Shown here piece after piece: positions 52,098 through 61,352 of a stretch of DNA of 64,000 bases (position 1 is the stretch's first letter; each line of letters starts with the position of its first letter). The notes under the pieces were generated by a model. That model saw only the letters and a program-made list of their open reading frames with translations, ran no database searches and was not told the origin of the DNA. Where the stretch lies: assembly GCA_020639155.1 (NCBI GenBank), contig JACKHF010000002.1, positions 1-64,000 of the forward strand. Reading direction: 5' to 3'. This DNA is from Phycisphaeraceae bacterium. Its GTDB lineage: Bacteria; Planctomycetota; Phycisphaerae; Phycisphaerales; UBA1924. A program made the position numbers and the translations under genes.

Positions 52098-53282
52098 ATG
52101 AGGCATCAACATATCGGAAGGGTCGCACGCACGTTGGTCGGGCATGGCATGTCGCTTTTTGTCTGTGTGTCGGGTGCGTCGGCGCAGCTCAATCCGTTCC
52201 ATGTCGAAGAGGTCATCGGGCACAATACTGGCTCAATGGGTATCCAGTCTGCACTCTGCACGACAGCGAAGTCATTCGACATCCAGATAGATGCGTACGG
52301 TCCGGGGCAGTACGGTAAGTCGTACTCCGAGTCCTTCTGTCCTCCGAACGGAATGAGTAGCGGCAGTCCGAGTTACAATATCGGCATCAACACGAACGGT
52401 TCCAGTATGACAATCGACATGGGAGGCGGCTTGCTCATCGGCAGTGCCCAGCCGTCGTTTCTGCTATCAGGGTCTGCAGAAACGCTCGGACAGGCTTTGT
52501 TTGTGATCGACACATACATCAGCGCTGATTCATTCCTCAGTGTGTTTACTGGGAATAGTCCAAACTCAAGCGCAACAACAGACAATGTCCGTTGCCGGCT
52601 GCTCGGGCCGGTCCACAACGTCGGACAAATCTTCTACCCGGTGAACATCGATGTGACGTGGGATCCTGCGGGGGGCGGGCAGCATCAGATTTGGCAGTTT
52701 GATACAAGAGAGTTTTTGCCGGGCAGGTACATCATTCGAGTTGAAGGCATACAAAGCAATGTTGAATCCAGCGCGAACGTGAGTATCGGCACGACAACGC
52801 AGTTCGGCTTTGCCAGTTCAACGATGATCGTGCCATCGTTCTCGCAGGATATCGATCAGAACGGTGTTGTCGATGCGCTCGACATGATCGCCTGGCTCGC
52901 AAACCCGACCGACACTGACGGCGACGGCACGATCGACGCGGCTCCGTATGGCATGGACGCTTCGATGCTTGCCGGCGTCCTTCGAGCGCAGGGCAATCTT
53001 GGCGCAGACTGCAATTTGAACGAGTATCCAGACGAGTACGACATCGCAGTTGGTTCTGCAAACGGCGGCAGCGCCGATGTAAATATGAACGGCATCCCCG
53101 ACGAGTGCGAGCCGTGCTACGCCGACTGCGACGAAAATACGACGCTGACCATCTTCGATTTCATCTGCTTCGGCAACGCCTACTCCAACAACGAGCCGTA
53201 CGCAGATTGCGACCAGAATAGCACGTTCAATATCTTTGATTACATCTGCTTCGGCAATGCATACGCAGCCGGGTGTCCGTGA
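52098..53282 (+). CDS. Secreted protein with calcium loops and two-repeat dockerin-like tag
   Basis: A 394-residue protein. A signal peptide (VARTLVGHGMSLFVCVSGASAQ) is followed by a beta-rich region (about 30-245), then calcium-loop motifs (DIDQNGVVDALDMIAW, DTDGDGTIDAA, DVNMNGIPDECEP) like EF-hand/thrombospondin-3 repeats, and the tag CYADCDENTTLTIFDFICF... GGAG lies 6 bases before the ATG at 52098; the frame is open further upstream but without a ribosome site, so 52098 was chosen. It would bind calcium outside the cell. Third of the tagged cluster. Confidence 0.7.
   Translation: MRHQHIGRVARTLVGHGMSLFVCVSGASAQLNPFHVEEVIGHNTGSMGIQSALCTTAKSFDIQIDAYGPGQYGKSYSESFCPPNGMSSGSPSYNIGINTNGSSMTIDMGGGLLIGSAQPSFLLSGSAETLGQALFVIDTYISADSFLSVFTGNSPNSSATTDNVRCRLLGPVHNVGQIFYPVNIDVTWDPAGGGQHQIWQFDTREFLPGRYIIRVEGIQSNVESSANVSIGTTTQFGFASSTMIVPSFSQDIDQNGVVDALDMIAWLANPTDTDGDGTIDAAPYGMDASMLAGVLRAQGNLGADCNLNEYPDEYDIAVGSANGGSADVNMNGIPDECEPCYADCDENTTLTIFDFICFGNAYSNNEPYADCDQNSTFNIFDYICFGNAYAAGCP
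53115..53279 (+). other. Cys-rich dockerin-like C-terminal tag (two repeats)
   Basis: 55 residues; the first loop ends FDFICF rather than FDYICF, the linker is SNNEP, and the last residues are AAGCP. Confidence 0.8.
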
Positions 53283-53469
53283 TACAGCATCGACATCGCG
53301 CATATACACGCATCGCACAATCAGGTGTTCGGTGGTGGAGCGTGTGGGTCGGGCATAGGCATCTGGTCAGTCTCTTATTAGAAGAAGCCAACGAATGGAG
53401 TGCGAACATGGCAGAGGGATTCTCTGGCCTGCGGATGTACTTGATTCCGGCTCTCGAGTCGAATCGGGC

Positions 53470-53498
53470 TTGACAGCGTCAGGACTATCCTGTAAAAG
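53470..53498 (+). promoter_or_regulatory. Sigma70-like promoter upstream of the fourth tagged gene
   Basis: TTGACA (53470-53475), 17 bases, TAAAAG (53493-53498). About 85 bases before the ATG at 53584, implying a leader of roughly 80 bases. Confidence 0.5.
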
Positions 53499-53583
53499 GG
53501 GTGTATGTAATAAAGGCATAGTGCGAGCCGAGATCGTTTGTTCGACCTGGCGTGCATTCCTTTAGAAATGAGAGGAGCATCCG

Positions 53584-54402
53584 ATGAGAGTTTCAATGTT
53601 CAGTGCTGTTGGTGCGATGATGGTTGCTGGTGTGGCATCCGGGCAGGTACTGCCAACGTTGCCGCATACCTTCTTTAACTTCATACCGTTCGGTATGGGC
53701 ACTCCCGGCGGTGTCGCGACGATGCACCAAGTCTTCGATGCGTCGTTGTTTACTGGTGTCAATAGCGGCGGCCCCGTGGAGATCAGCCACATCGCGTTTG
53801 CACCATCCGCTAGTCCTGGCACTACATACGACCTTGGTCAGGTGACGATCGGCATGGGTTATACAAATGCCATGCCCGGAGTTGCTGCCGGTTCGGGCGG
53901 ACTTGAGATCCCAGTTGAAGGCCCGAGCGGAGCCCCAAACGTCGCTGGGGCGTTGACCACCTTTTATGACCAGCCATTGACGTATACCATCGTCCTCGGT
54001 GGTACCGAAGAGTTCGAGATGGAGTTCGCTGGCACACCATTCATCTATGATCCGTCTCAGGGCAACCTGCTCGTATCGATCGTTGTTGGGAACGAAGCTG
54101 CTACAACACTCACTGTGTCGCGGGCCAATGGCAGTACCGAATCGAGCCGTGCATACAGTGGCGGCCGATTCACCCCAACTGCGAACACCGGGCAGGCTTC
54201 ACGCATAAACTTCACGATGGCTCCAGCGAGCAGCTGCTACGCCGATTGTGATGGCAACGGCACACTTAACATCTTCGATTACATCTGCTTCGGCAACGCC
54301 TACGCCAACAACGAGCCGTATGCAAACTGCGATGGCAATACCACATTCAGCATCTTTGATTACATCTGCTTTGGGAATGCGTACGCAGCAGGATGTCCGT
54401 AA
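53584..54402 (+). CDS. Secreted protein with two-repeat dockerin-like tag
   Basis: A 272-residue protein. MRVSMFSAVGAMMVAGVASG is a signal peptide; the body (about 22-215) is beta-rich with many Gly and Thr (HIAFAPSASPGTTYDLGQVTIGMGYTNAMPG, GGTEEFEMEFAGTPFIYDPSQGNLLVSIVVG), like an exported adhesin or choice-of-anchor-type domain; the two-repeat tag follows. GAGAGGAGC lies upstream of the ATG. Fourth and last of the tagged cluster, ended by a terminator. Function unknown. Confidence 0.7.
   Translation: MRVSMFSAVGAMMVAGVASGQVLPTLPHTFFNFIPFGMGTPGGVATMHQVFDASLFTGVNSGGPVEISHIAFAPSASPGTTYDLGQVTIGMGYTNAMPGVAAGSGGLEIPVEGPSGAPNVAGALTTFYDQPLTYTIVLGGTEEFEMEFAGTPFIYDPSQGNLLVSIVVGNEAATTLTVSRANGSTESSRAYSGGRFTPTANTGQASRINFTMAPASSCYADCDGNGTLNIFDYICFGNAYANNEPYANCDGNTTFSIFDYICFGNAYAAGCP
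54235..54399 (+). other. Cys-rich dockerin-like C-terminal tag (two repeats)
   Basis: 55 residues; the linker ANNEP matches the tag of the preceding gene (SNNEP), suggesting a shared origin. Both end AAGCP. Confidence 0.8.
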
Positions 54403-54430
54403 TGAAGTGAATGAGATCACGTTGAAGATT

Positions 54431-54460
54431 GAACCGGGAGTACTGCACTCCCGGTTCTTT
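54431..54460. terminator. Terminator between convergent genes
   Basis: GAACCGGGAGT (54431-54441) pairs with ACTCCCGGTTC (54447-54457), then TTT. It ends the fourth tagged gene; the minus-strand peptidase ends at 54536. Confidence 0.8.
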
Positions 54461-54535
54461 GCTTGGGTCTTTGATTTTCAGTGTACTTGCGCACACAGAA
54501 TGGCAAGCACAATGTTAACTTCAACAACGTGTTTG

Positions 54536-55696
54536 TCACTTCCACTCAAGCCCCTCGGGGACCGTGTTGAAGTTTTCGCAGCCGGTCTGTGTTACAGCGA
54601 CCATGTCCTCGACGCGCACGCCGCCAAAGTCGGGCTGGTACACACCGGGCTCAATGGTGAGGACGTCGCCGACAACAAGTTCTGGTCCGTTGCGATCGAT
54701 CAGTGGCGGCTCGTGCACATCAAGCCCGATACCGTGTCCCGTCCCGTGGACCATTGCACATCTTGAGGGAGAATCTGCCTCTTTCGGAAGTCCGACCTCG
54801 TATCCGTGCTGCGTGATGACATCGATGGTTGCCTGATACACCGCGTCGCCTGTTGTGCCGGCGCGTGTCGCGTCGATCGCAGCTTTCTTCGCAGCGACAA
54901 CCGCCGCGTGCATGCGCACGATCTCATCGGGGATGTCGCCGTGGACGACGGTGCGTGTGCAGTCGCCGCAGTATTGTGTCTTTGTATTGCGCGGGAAGAT
55001 GTCCACGATGATGGTCTGGCTTGTGCGCAGTGTGCCCGTGCCGCGATCGTGGCAGTCGCCCGCGTGGACGCCGCACGCGACGATGGACGATGAGTCGGCG
55101 TACCCGTTCTCAAGGAAGAAGACGTCAACCATGGTGCGGACGCGCTCGCTGGTGAGCGGGAGACCGTCGTGGTGCAGCACGCCGTGGTCGTCGGCGCTTG
55201 CGTTTGCGATCATCTCGCAGGCCATCTGCACGGCGCGCTCGGTGACGGATTGCGATTCTTTCAGCCACGCAAGTTCCTGCTGGTCCTTGGCGCGCCGGTC
55301 GATGACGCCGAGCGTTTCGGAATAGTCGATCGTGATCCCGCGCTCCCGGATGTGATGCGCGAAGATGAGCGGGAGCGTGCGATCGGACATGACGCGGTCG
55401 ATCTTGTTGCGGACGAGGAACTCGGCGGTCGCGATGGCGGTGGCGGTCTCGCGGTCGCTGGGGAGTCCTGTGGTTGGCGCAACGTCCGCTGGACAGATGA
55501 CACTGTCGACGCGCGCGGTCTGCTTTGCGCGATGCATCTCGATATCGCGGATCATGAGTGTTGATCTCAGCGAGCCGTCGGATTGGCGCATGCCGACATA
55601 CGCAGCGGGATCACCCGCGAGAAACCGGATTCGGTGGTAGAGGGTTTTGTTTGCTGACGGGATGCCCGCAATGAGGATGTGGGATGTGGGTTGCAT
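54536..55696 (-). CDS. M24-family aminopeptidase (Xaa-Pro type)
   Basis: A 386-residue protein. The first 150 residues fit a creatinase N-domain (short form); the metallopeptidase domain has all five usual ligands: VDIFPRN (Asp), GDCTRT (Asp), MVHGTGHGIGLDVHEPP (His), LTIEPGVYQP (Glu) and GGVRVEDMVAV (Glu). Such enzymes remove N-terminal residues before proline or cleave related small peptides, with two Mn/Co ions. The start ATG at 55696 (MQPTSHIL) has no clear ribosome site; the frame opens with TTG at 55714. It lies downstream of the tricorn-like gene on the same strand but beyond a terminator. Confidence 0.85.
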   Translation of the reverse strand: MQPTSHILIAGIPSANKTLYHRIRFLAGDPAAYVGMRQSDGSLRSTLMIRDIEMHRAKQTARVDSVICPADVAPTTGLPSDRETATAIATAEFLVRNKIDRVMSDRTLPLIFAHHIRERGITIDYSETLGVIDRRAKDQQELAWLKESQSVTERAVQMACEMIANASADDHGVLHHDGLPLTSERVRTMVDVFFLENGYADSSSIVACGVHAGDCHDRGTGTLRTSQTIIVDIFPRNTKTQYCGDCTRTVVHGDIPDEIVRMHAAVVAAKKAAIDATRAGTTGDAVYQATIDVITQHGYEVGLPKEADSPSRCAMVHGTGHGIGLDVHEPPLIDRNGPELVVGDVLTIEPGVYQPDFGGVRVEDMVAVTQTGCENFNTVPEGLEWK

Positions 55697-55726
55697 CGCT
55701 GATTGTTGGCGCAATATGCAGAGAAT

Positions 55727-55759
55727 AAAAAGCCCAGGGATTGCAGTCCCCGGGCTTTT
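55727..55759 (-). terminator. Rho-independent terminator of the tricorn-like gene
   Basis: AAAAGCCC(A)GGGA pairs with TCCC(C)GGGCTTTT (mismatch A-C in the middle), with T-rich ends. Lies 25 bases after the stop at 55784. Confidence 0.75.
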
Positions 55760-55783
55760 GGTTTTGAACAGTCGGATGTGGTC

Positions 55784-58700
55784 TTACTTGATCTGTGAGA
55801 GCAGGTCCTTGACCGCTGCTTCGAGCTGTGCGTCACGGCCATTTACCTCGTCCGATGGAATGGCTGGCACGTCAACGTCGGGCTGGGCGCCGTGGCTCTC
55901 CATGTCTGTGCCATCGGGCAGATACCAGCCGCGGAACGGCATGCGCACACGCGAGCCGTCGATCAACCCTGCTGAACCTGTCGAGATCACGCCTCCAAAT
56001 GTCGCGGTGCCAATCAGTCTGCCTCGCTTGGTTGTCTTGATCGAATGCGAGAATATCTCGGCATTCGAGAACGAGTGCTGGTTCATCAGCACGTTGATTG
56101 GGCGCGAGTAGCCATAGATCAGGCGACGATCGCGCGGGTAGGCATCGCGCGGGACGGATTTGGGATCTGCGCCGCGCGGGATGGTGTACGCGTGGTTCGG
56201 TGCAGTGAGTGACGAGAGCAGGATATCCGTTGTGGATCCGCCGCCGTTGTCACGCACATCGATAATAAGCCCATCCTTGCCGTGCGCAGCCGCATAAAGA
56301 TCGCGTTCGTAGACACGGACAGATGCCATGTTCATGCCTTGGATGTGGAGGTAGCCGAGACGACCGCCGGAGAGTTCCTCAACGCGCGCCCGATTACGAG
56401 CAACAACATCCTCGTATCGTGCGCCGCTGTCTGCGCCATACGAGGAGGGCACAATCAGTGTGCGGAAGGCTTCACCAGTGTCGCCTCGACGCACATCAAG
56501 CAGAATCTCACGTCCGAGAGTGCCTTCCATTGCAGCAACGAGATCGATATTCGGGCCAGCATCGTTTGGTGCAAGTACACGCTGATCGATCGCGGTGATG
56601 ACATCGCCGATCTTCAGGTTTGCGTTGTCCTCGTCGGCTGGCATCTCTTTGACGATGTGTGCGATCTCATAGCCATCGTGTACAGGCTTGACATCCACGC
56701 CAAGATACCCTGTGCGGGAGTTTGGGGGTGAGAAATCGGAACTGCCACCCGAAATACCAAGATGTGATCCGTCGAGCTCACCAAAGAGCATGTTGACCAC
56801 ATCGTTGAACTCGGCAGTCGTGCGCGTGCCTGCAGCCAGTTCCGCGTATCGTGCGGAAATGCCATCCCAATCGAGATTCTTTAGCGTGGGGTGGTAGAAC
56901 CCGTCGCGCAGAAGTCGAGCAGCTTCACGGAACTTCTGTTTGTGATCGTCTGTCAGGTCTATCCAGTCGGTGAACGACATGGGGTATGCCTTAACAGAGC
57001 CGCCGCCGGATCCGACACTGGCTGGTTCTCCAGAGCGGTTGAAGAAGAGCTTTGAGCCATCAAGAGAAACAGAGACCGAGCCAGCGCTTCCTGTCACGAT
57101 CGATTTGCGGTCACGACCAGCATAGTTGACCGAGTTCAATCCGCCACCCTCGGAGAAAATGATGCGATCACCGCCGGGCAGGATGGCAAGGTTTCCGTTG
57201 GATGATGAGGACGAGACGATTCTGCGAATGCGCAGATACGCGTCATCGGTATCGAATGTCAGTGCGTCAGGCTCCTCGTATTCTGCATCGAAATCAACCG
57301 GATCGATCATTTTTCGCTTCTTGGCTTCCTTTGCCGCATTCTCGAAGTGCTCCTCAAGTTCATAGTCGGTCATGCCCTCGAGTTCTTTGTCGAGGTAGAC
57401 CGCGTAGACGTTGAACGAAAAGTTGTCTGAGTCGCGGTCCGAGAGGAATGTGATTACCTTGCCATCGGCGCTGAGTTGCGGCGATTCATCAAGATCAGGA
57501 TGCATTGAGATGTTCTGTGGCACTGCGTCCGGATCGAGCGCATCAAGGATGAACACGTCGGAGTTGAAGTCGAGATCCTGCACAGAATACACAACGTGGC
57601 GGGAATCGGCAGCCCACTGGATGTCCGGCTCATTCCAGCCGGGGAACACCATGCGCGATGCCATTGTCTTCAGATCAAGCAGCATGACATCGCCACGATC
57701 GACGAAGTAGAGCAGCTTGCGTCCGTCAGGCGATGGGATGGGGCGGTGTGCGCCGCTGGTATCGATCAGTTTCTCATATGTATAGGTGATTGACTGTTCC
57801 CAGCGCTTGCCGTGGTCAATCTTTTCCTTCTTTTTGTCGTCACCCTTTTTGCCAGCTTCTGAATCGGCCTTCTTGTCTTCGTCTTCGGTATCTTTTTCGG
57901 CATCATCTGATGCAGGTTCATCCTTCTTCTCGCCTTCTTTCTTTTCGGCTTCAGCAGCTTTTTTCTTCTCTTCAGCTGCTTTCTTCTTTGCTTCTTCTGC
58001 AGCCTTGATATGCGGATCAAGATCATCGCGAGTCAGATCAACCGATGCGCGATAGAGTTCCCACTCACCGGACATATCCGATGCGAAGTACAGCCACTGA
58101 TTGTCCGGTGACCATGCGATGTCTGCTTCCCTGAATGGATTGTCGGTCACCCTGCGCGTTGGCCGGTCATCGGCTGTCGAGCGCAGAAAAATCTCGCCAC
58201 GATCAACCATCGCAACGGTGTTTCCGTCGGGCGACATTGCGATCTGTTCGGCACGGTTGTAGTTGACGCTTTCCATCGAGGGTGAATCAGTATCACTCGG
58301 GATGGTGATTGTGAGTGCAGATGGCTGCGCGTTCGGATCGTTCAGATCAAGTGTGTAGAGCGTGTCCCAGACCACGAATGCAGCAAGGCTCCCGTTTCTT
58401 GATGCTGTCAGATCACGTACGCCGTGTGCGATGGTGAGTTGCTCAGCTGTTGGATGGAACGAGGTCAGTTGTGTCAGGCCGCTTGCCTTCTCGCGTCCGT
58501 TGTCTGTTGCGCCAGCGTTGAGTCGCCAGACGTTGTTCTGGCCATCGCGAGAAGACACAAAGACGATCGATCCATCAGGAAGAATGTTCGGCTGCCCGTC
58601 GTTGCAGTTGAACGAAGTCAGTTGCGTGAATGATCCGGACTGTGTGTTGTACGACCAGATGTCGCTGGCACCGGACCCGCGATACTTCGGTCTGTCATAG

Positions 58701-59362
58701 CCGTACCGGCCGCGGGTGAAGACAACAGTGTTGCCATCGTTCGAACTGCTTGTTTCAAATCCAAACGCATCAAACACGGGCACCACAGGTCCACCATCTA
58801 ATGGAGCGGTGTATGTCTTGGCGTGGTTGAAGAGTTCTTTCTTGAGCAGCGCCCCAAACATAACGCCGGACCCGTCTGACGTATAACCGTACAACTGCTC
58901 GCTACGGTCGGATGTTGTGATGCGTTTGATTGCGCCGCCTGTTATTCCGGAGTCGGTTGTGATAAGCGGCATCTCGTAGATGTTGCGAGCGCCATCGCGG
59001 TTTGATTCAAAGAGAAGACGTGTGCCGTCCGAACTGAACGCGGAACGTGTTTCTGTTGCCGGATGTGATGTCAGGCGTTTCGCTGTGCCGCCGCCTGTTC
59101 GGACAATCCAGATATCATCGTCGAATGAGAAGGTCAGCCAGTTTCCGTCAGGACTCAGTGCAGGAAGCGTGGGATACGTCACCACAGAAAGTCCGTCATC
59201 GGTCACGCTCGCACCTGCCCATCGGGTTGGCACAACAACGTGATCTGTTTCGGTGGCGTAGGTTCGCGCGAGCGTGTTTGTGGCAGAACTGCACGCACAG
59301 CCAAACAATGCCATGCTGAGCCCAAGTGAAACTATTGCGAATCGTGAAGCAGTCTGATCCAT
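55784..59362 (-). CDS. Tricorn-like S41 serine protease, secreted lipoprotein
   Basis: An 1192-residue protein. Signal with lipobox-like ALFGC; beta-propeller repeats (about 60-450: TLPALSPDGNWLTFSFDDDIWIV, RSAFSSDGTRLLFESNRDG, FVSSRDGQNNVWRL, IAWSPDNQWLYFASD); a Lys/Glu-rich insertion (about 450-515); a second propeller part (RPIPSPDGRKLLYFVDRGDVMLLDL); then a C1 helical domain, a PDZ (GYLGVDVKPVHDGYEIAHIVKEMPADEDNANLKIGDVITAI) and an S41 catalytic domain (GYLHIQGMN, DVRDNGGGSTTDI, NQHSFSNAEIFSHSIK with the likely Ser). Digests peptides outside the cytoplasm, as inferred from the signal. GAAGG precedes ATG 59362. Confidence 0.88.
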   Translation of the reverse strand: MDQTASRFAIVSLGLSMALFGCACSSATNTLARTYATETDHVVVPTRWAGASVTDDGLSVVTYPTLPALSPDGNWLTFSFDDDIWIVRTGGGTAKRLTSHPATETRSAFSSDGTRLLFESNRDGARNIYEMPLITTDSGITGGAIKRITTSDRSEQLYGYTSDGSGVMFGALLKKELFNHAKTYTAPLDGGPVVPVFDAFGFETSSSNDGNTVVFTRGRYGYDRPKYRGSGASDIWSYNTQSGSFTQLTSFNCNDGQPNILPDGSIVFVSSRDGQNNVWRLNAGATDNGREKASGLTQLTSFHPTAEQLTIAHGVRDLTASRNGSLAAFVVWDTLYTLDLNDPNAQPSALTITIPSDTDSPSMESVNYNRAEQIAMSPDGNTVAMVDRGEIFLRSTADDRPTRRVTDNPFREADIAWSPDNQWLYFASDMSGEWELYRASVDLTRDDLDPHIKAAEEAKKKAAEEKKKAAEAEKKEGEKKDEPASDDAEKDTEDEDKKADSEAGKKGDDKKKEKIDHGKRWEQSITYTYEKLIDTSGAHRPIPSPDGRKLLYFVDRGDVMLLDLKTMASRMVFPGWNEPDIQWAADSRHVVYSVQDLDFNSDVFILDALDPDAVPQNISMHPDLDESPQLSADGKVITFLSDRDSDNFSFNVYAVYLDKELEGMTDYELEEHFENAAKEAKKRKMIDPVDFDAEYEEPDALTFDTDDAYLRIRRIVSSSSSNGNLAILPGGDRIIFSEGGGLNSVNYAGRDRKSIVTGSAGSVSVSLDGSKLFFNRSGEPASVGSGGGSVKAYPMSFTDWIDLTDDHKQKFREAARLLRDGFYHPTLKNLDWDGISARYAELAAGTRTTAEFNDVVNMLFGELDGSHLGISGGSSDFSPPNSRTGYLGVDVKPVHDGYEIAHIVKEMPADEDNANLKIGDVITAIDQRVLAPNDAGPNIDLVAAMEGTLGREILLDVRRGDTGEAFRTLIVPSSYGADSGARYEDVVARNRARVEELSGGRLGYLHIQGMNMASVRVYERDLYAAAHGKDGLIIDVRDNGGGSTTDILLSSLTAPNHAYTIPRGADPKSVPRDAYPRDRRLIYGYSRPINVLMNQHSFSNAEIFSHSIKTTKRGRLIGTATFGGVISTGSAGLIDGSRVRMPFRGWYLPDGTDMESHGAQPDVDVPAIPSDEVNGRDAQLEAAVKDLLSQIK

Positions 59363-59662
59363 CATGCATCCTTCTTGTTCGTTGCCTGAAGCTATGTCAA
59401 TCGGTCTGGAATGATGACTATTGAGCCGGGAATGAGCCAATCTTGCCCAAACCGGGAATGTTCCGACAAGTGTCGGTTCCTCAGTCTACCTGATTTGGTT
59501 CTGGTCTGCAGGACGTGGGGCCTGTCAACTCTGTCAATGAGTACATGCCGACTAGGGTAAACATCCAATTCTGCCGTGTTCATGATCTATTTCAGCGGAC
59601 AAACGTTGCCTGTCATATACACTGACTGGGTTTGGTTCGGGTGTTTACAGGGAGGGTAACGG
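59363..59662. other. Divergent intergenic region, 300 bp
   Basis: Between the tricorn-like gene and the SixA-like gene. A short hairpin-like pattern, GGGAATG (59429-59435) then CGGGAATG (59453-59460), is a direct repeat. No gene was found; promoters for both flanking genes should be here. Confidence 0.35.
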
Positions 59663-60160
59663 ATGCTGCTTTACGTCATTCGCCATGGCAAGACGGAGCG
59701 CAACTCTGTCACGGGACGTGATGACGATCGAGTCCTCTTGCTGCGAGGCGTTCTACAGGCGCGCTGGCTAGCAGACCGGCTTGTTGCTCGTGAGCATCCG
59801 CCAATACAGATTCTCTCATCACCGATTATGCGTGCCTACCAGACTGCCGAAGCTATAGCCGCCCGCTGCCAACTTCCTCTCGTACTCGCCAGCGAACTCA
59901 GCACCACAACAGCGCTCGGCAAAGTGATGGAACTGCTCAATACCACATATTCAAAGAGCGATGCGCCGGTTGCCATCGTTGGGCACAACCCAACGCTCTC
60001 GAATCTCGTAAGTGTGCTGGTCGAGACACAGGCTGGGTACTTCGAACTGAGTACCGGCGAATGCGCAGTCGTGGAGCTTCGATTCGATACAAGCTCAAAC
60101 CAGGCATTGATTCATACAGGCGCATGCACGCTGATTGATGTCATGCGAATGCCGAACTGA
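59663..60160 (+). CDS. SixA-like phosphohistidine phosphatase
   Basis: A 165-residue histidine-phosphatase family protein. MLLYVIRHGKTERNS carries the RHG motif (catalytic His8), SSPIMRAYQTAEAIA is the second arginine block, and VAIVGHNPTLSNLV holds the second catalytic His. SixA-type enzymes remove phosphate from histidine-phosphotransfer proteins; other small phosphatase roles are possible. GGGAGG lies upstream of the ATG. It faces the dockerin-tagged EEP gene, 16 bases apart. Confidence 0.85.
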   Translation: MLLYVIRHGKTERNSVTGRDDDRVLLLRGVLQARWLADRLVAREHPPIQILSSPIMRAYQTAEAIAARCQLPLVLASELSTTTALGKVMELLNTTYSKSDAPVAIVGHNPTLSNLVSVLVETQAGYFELSTGECAVVELRFDTSSNQALIHTGACTLIDVMRMPN

Positions 60161-60176
60161 CTCGGCATGTGATGTG

Positions 60177-61352
60177 TTAAGGACATCCGGTCGCGTACGC
60201 GTTCCCAAAGCAGATGTAATCAAACACATTGAACGATCCGCTCCCATCGCAGTCTGCGTATATTTGTTGTGATGCGTAGGCGTTCCCGAAGCAGATGTAG
60301 TCGAACACGTTGAGCGTGTTGTTCTCGTCACAATCGGGATAGCAGATCGATGACTCGATCTGAAGATCAACAATCACCGGCAAATGGTCAGCAGCCAGAG
60401 CGCATGTGTTTCCTGCAAGCGGGGATCCAAACTTCATGAGCCCGCCAGGCAATGCCTCGTCCAGCGAGTCATATACTTCTGCCTGATACCCTTGAAAGAG
60501 CAACGCACCGCTGACGAACACATAGTCGAGCCTTCGTCCCGACGACGGCCGCGTGACATCAGAGTTATCTTTCTGGCGAGCGGGGATCGCAGACAGCGTG
60601 ACATTCACACCAAGCGCAGCAAAGGGGTTGTTCGGAATACCACCCGAACTCAGCATTGCCTGAATATCCGGTCCGAGCACAAACGATCCGGGTACTCCGC
60701 TCGGGACAGAAGTAAAAATAGCTGGCGAGTTTGGCTGCGTGTCAATCTCATCGTTGACATCGCCGCACACGATGAAGTAGTCAGACGCGGTGTCGAGTCC
60801 TGCTATCGCCTGGCTGATGCGGATCGATTCTACTGCGCGACGGAACTCGTCCTCGTTCGCTGTGCTTGCCTTCCAGTGTTCGCTGAGGATGTGGACGGGC
60901 GTGCCAGCATTTCCGGGTTCAATCACCGCTTCAACAATCCATCGTGTGATATCGTTTGCGCTGGATGATCCTGAGAGCGCTGGTGATGTGTGAAATGTCG
61001 TCTGCGTGAACGGCCACTTTGAGATGATCGCGTTGCGGGTTGCGCCGAACGGGTTGCTGCTGGGAACAAGCACGTACTGATACCCCGTCGCGCTTGCCAG
61101 CGCCTGAAGGCTGTTGGCGTCGTCATTGTTTGCGACCTCATTGATAGCAACGACATCGGCACCAAGCCTGTTCAATACAGCGACTGCGGCGTTGTACTGG
61201 CTGCTTCCCGGAGTGCCAACTGTTTCAATGTTCCACGTGAGCATTCGGAAGTCGACCTGACCAAAGGCTGAATCGGTTGCGAGTCCAGTGACAAGCAACA
61301 CACAGGCCCAACTGTGAAGCAAACAGAAACGGATGGAAATTGGAGTTTTCAC
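60177..61352 (-). CDS. Secreted EEP-family hydrolase with dockerin-like tag
   Basis: A 391-residue protein. The signal peptide (CLLHSWACVLLVTGLATDSAFG) is followed by an endonuclease/exonuclease/phosphatase domain: MLTWNIETVG, ADVVAINEVAN (catalytic Glu), TPVHILSEHWKA, YFIVCGDVNDEID, RRLDYVFVSG and AADHLPVIVDL (catalytic Asp-His). It ends with a two-repeat tag (CYPDCDENNTLNVFDYICF...). It could cut extracellular DNA or phosphodiesters. This is one of two EEP proteins in the window; the other (7963-9489) is a lipoprotein without the tag. Confidence 0.88.
   Translation of the reverse strand: MKTPISIRFCLLHSWACVLLVTGLATDSAFGQVDFRMLTWNIETVGTPGSSQYNAAVAVLNRLGADVVAINEVANNDDANSLQALASATGYQYVLVPSSNPFGATRNAIISKWPFTQTTFHTSPALSGSSSANDITRWIVEAVIEPGNAGTPVHILSEHWKASTANEDEFRRAVESIRISQAIAGLDTASDYFIVCGDVNDEIDTQPNSPAIFTSVPSGVPGSFVLGPDIQAMLSSGGIPNNPFAALGVNVTLSAIPARQKDNSDVTRPSSGRRLDYVFVSGALLFQGYQAEVYDSLDEALPGGLMKFGSPLAGNTCALAADHLPVIVDLQIESSICYPDCDENNTLNVFDYICFGNAYASQQIYADCDGSGSFNVFDYICFGNAYATGCP
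60180..60344 (-). other. Cys-rich dockerin-like C-terminal tag (two repeats)
   Basis: 55 residues; CYPDCD replaces CYADCD and FDY is preceded by NV in both halves. The end is ATGCP. Confidence 0.8.

Noticed and set aside
42396..54460. Repeated CGAAGCAGATGTAGTCGAA-like DNA as a CRISPR-type array
   Set aside because: The repeats are codons of the dockerin-like tag, in frame and spaced by 81 bases in single genes, not an array with spacers.
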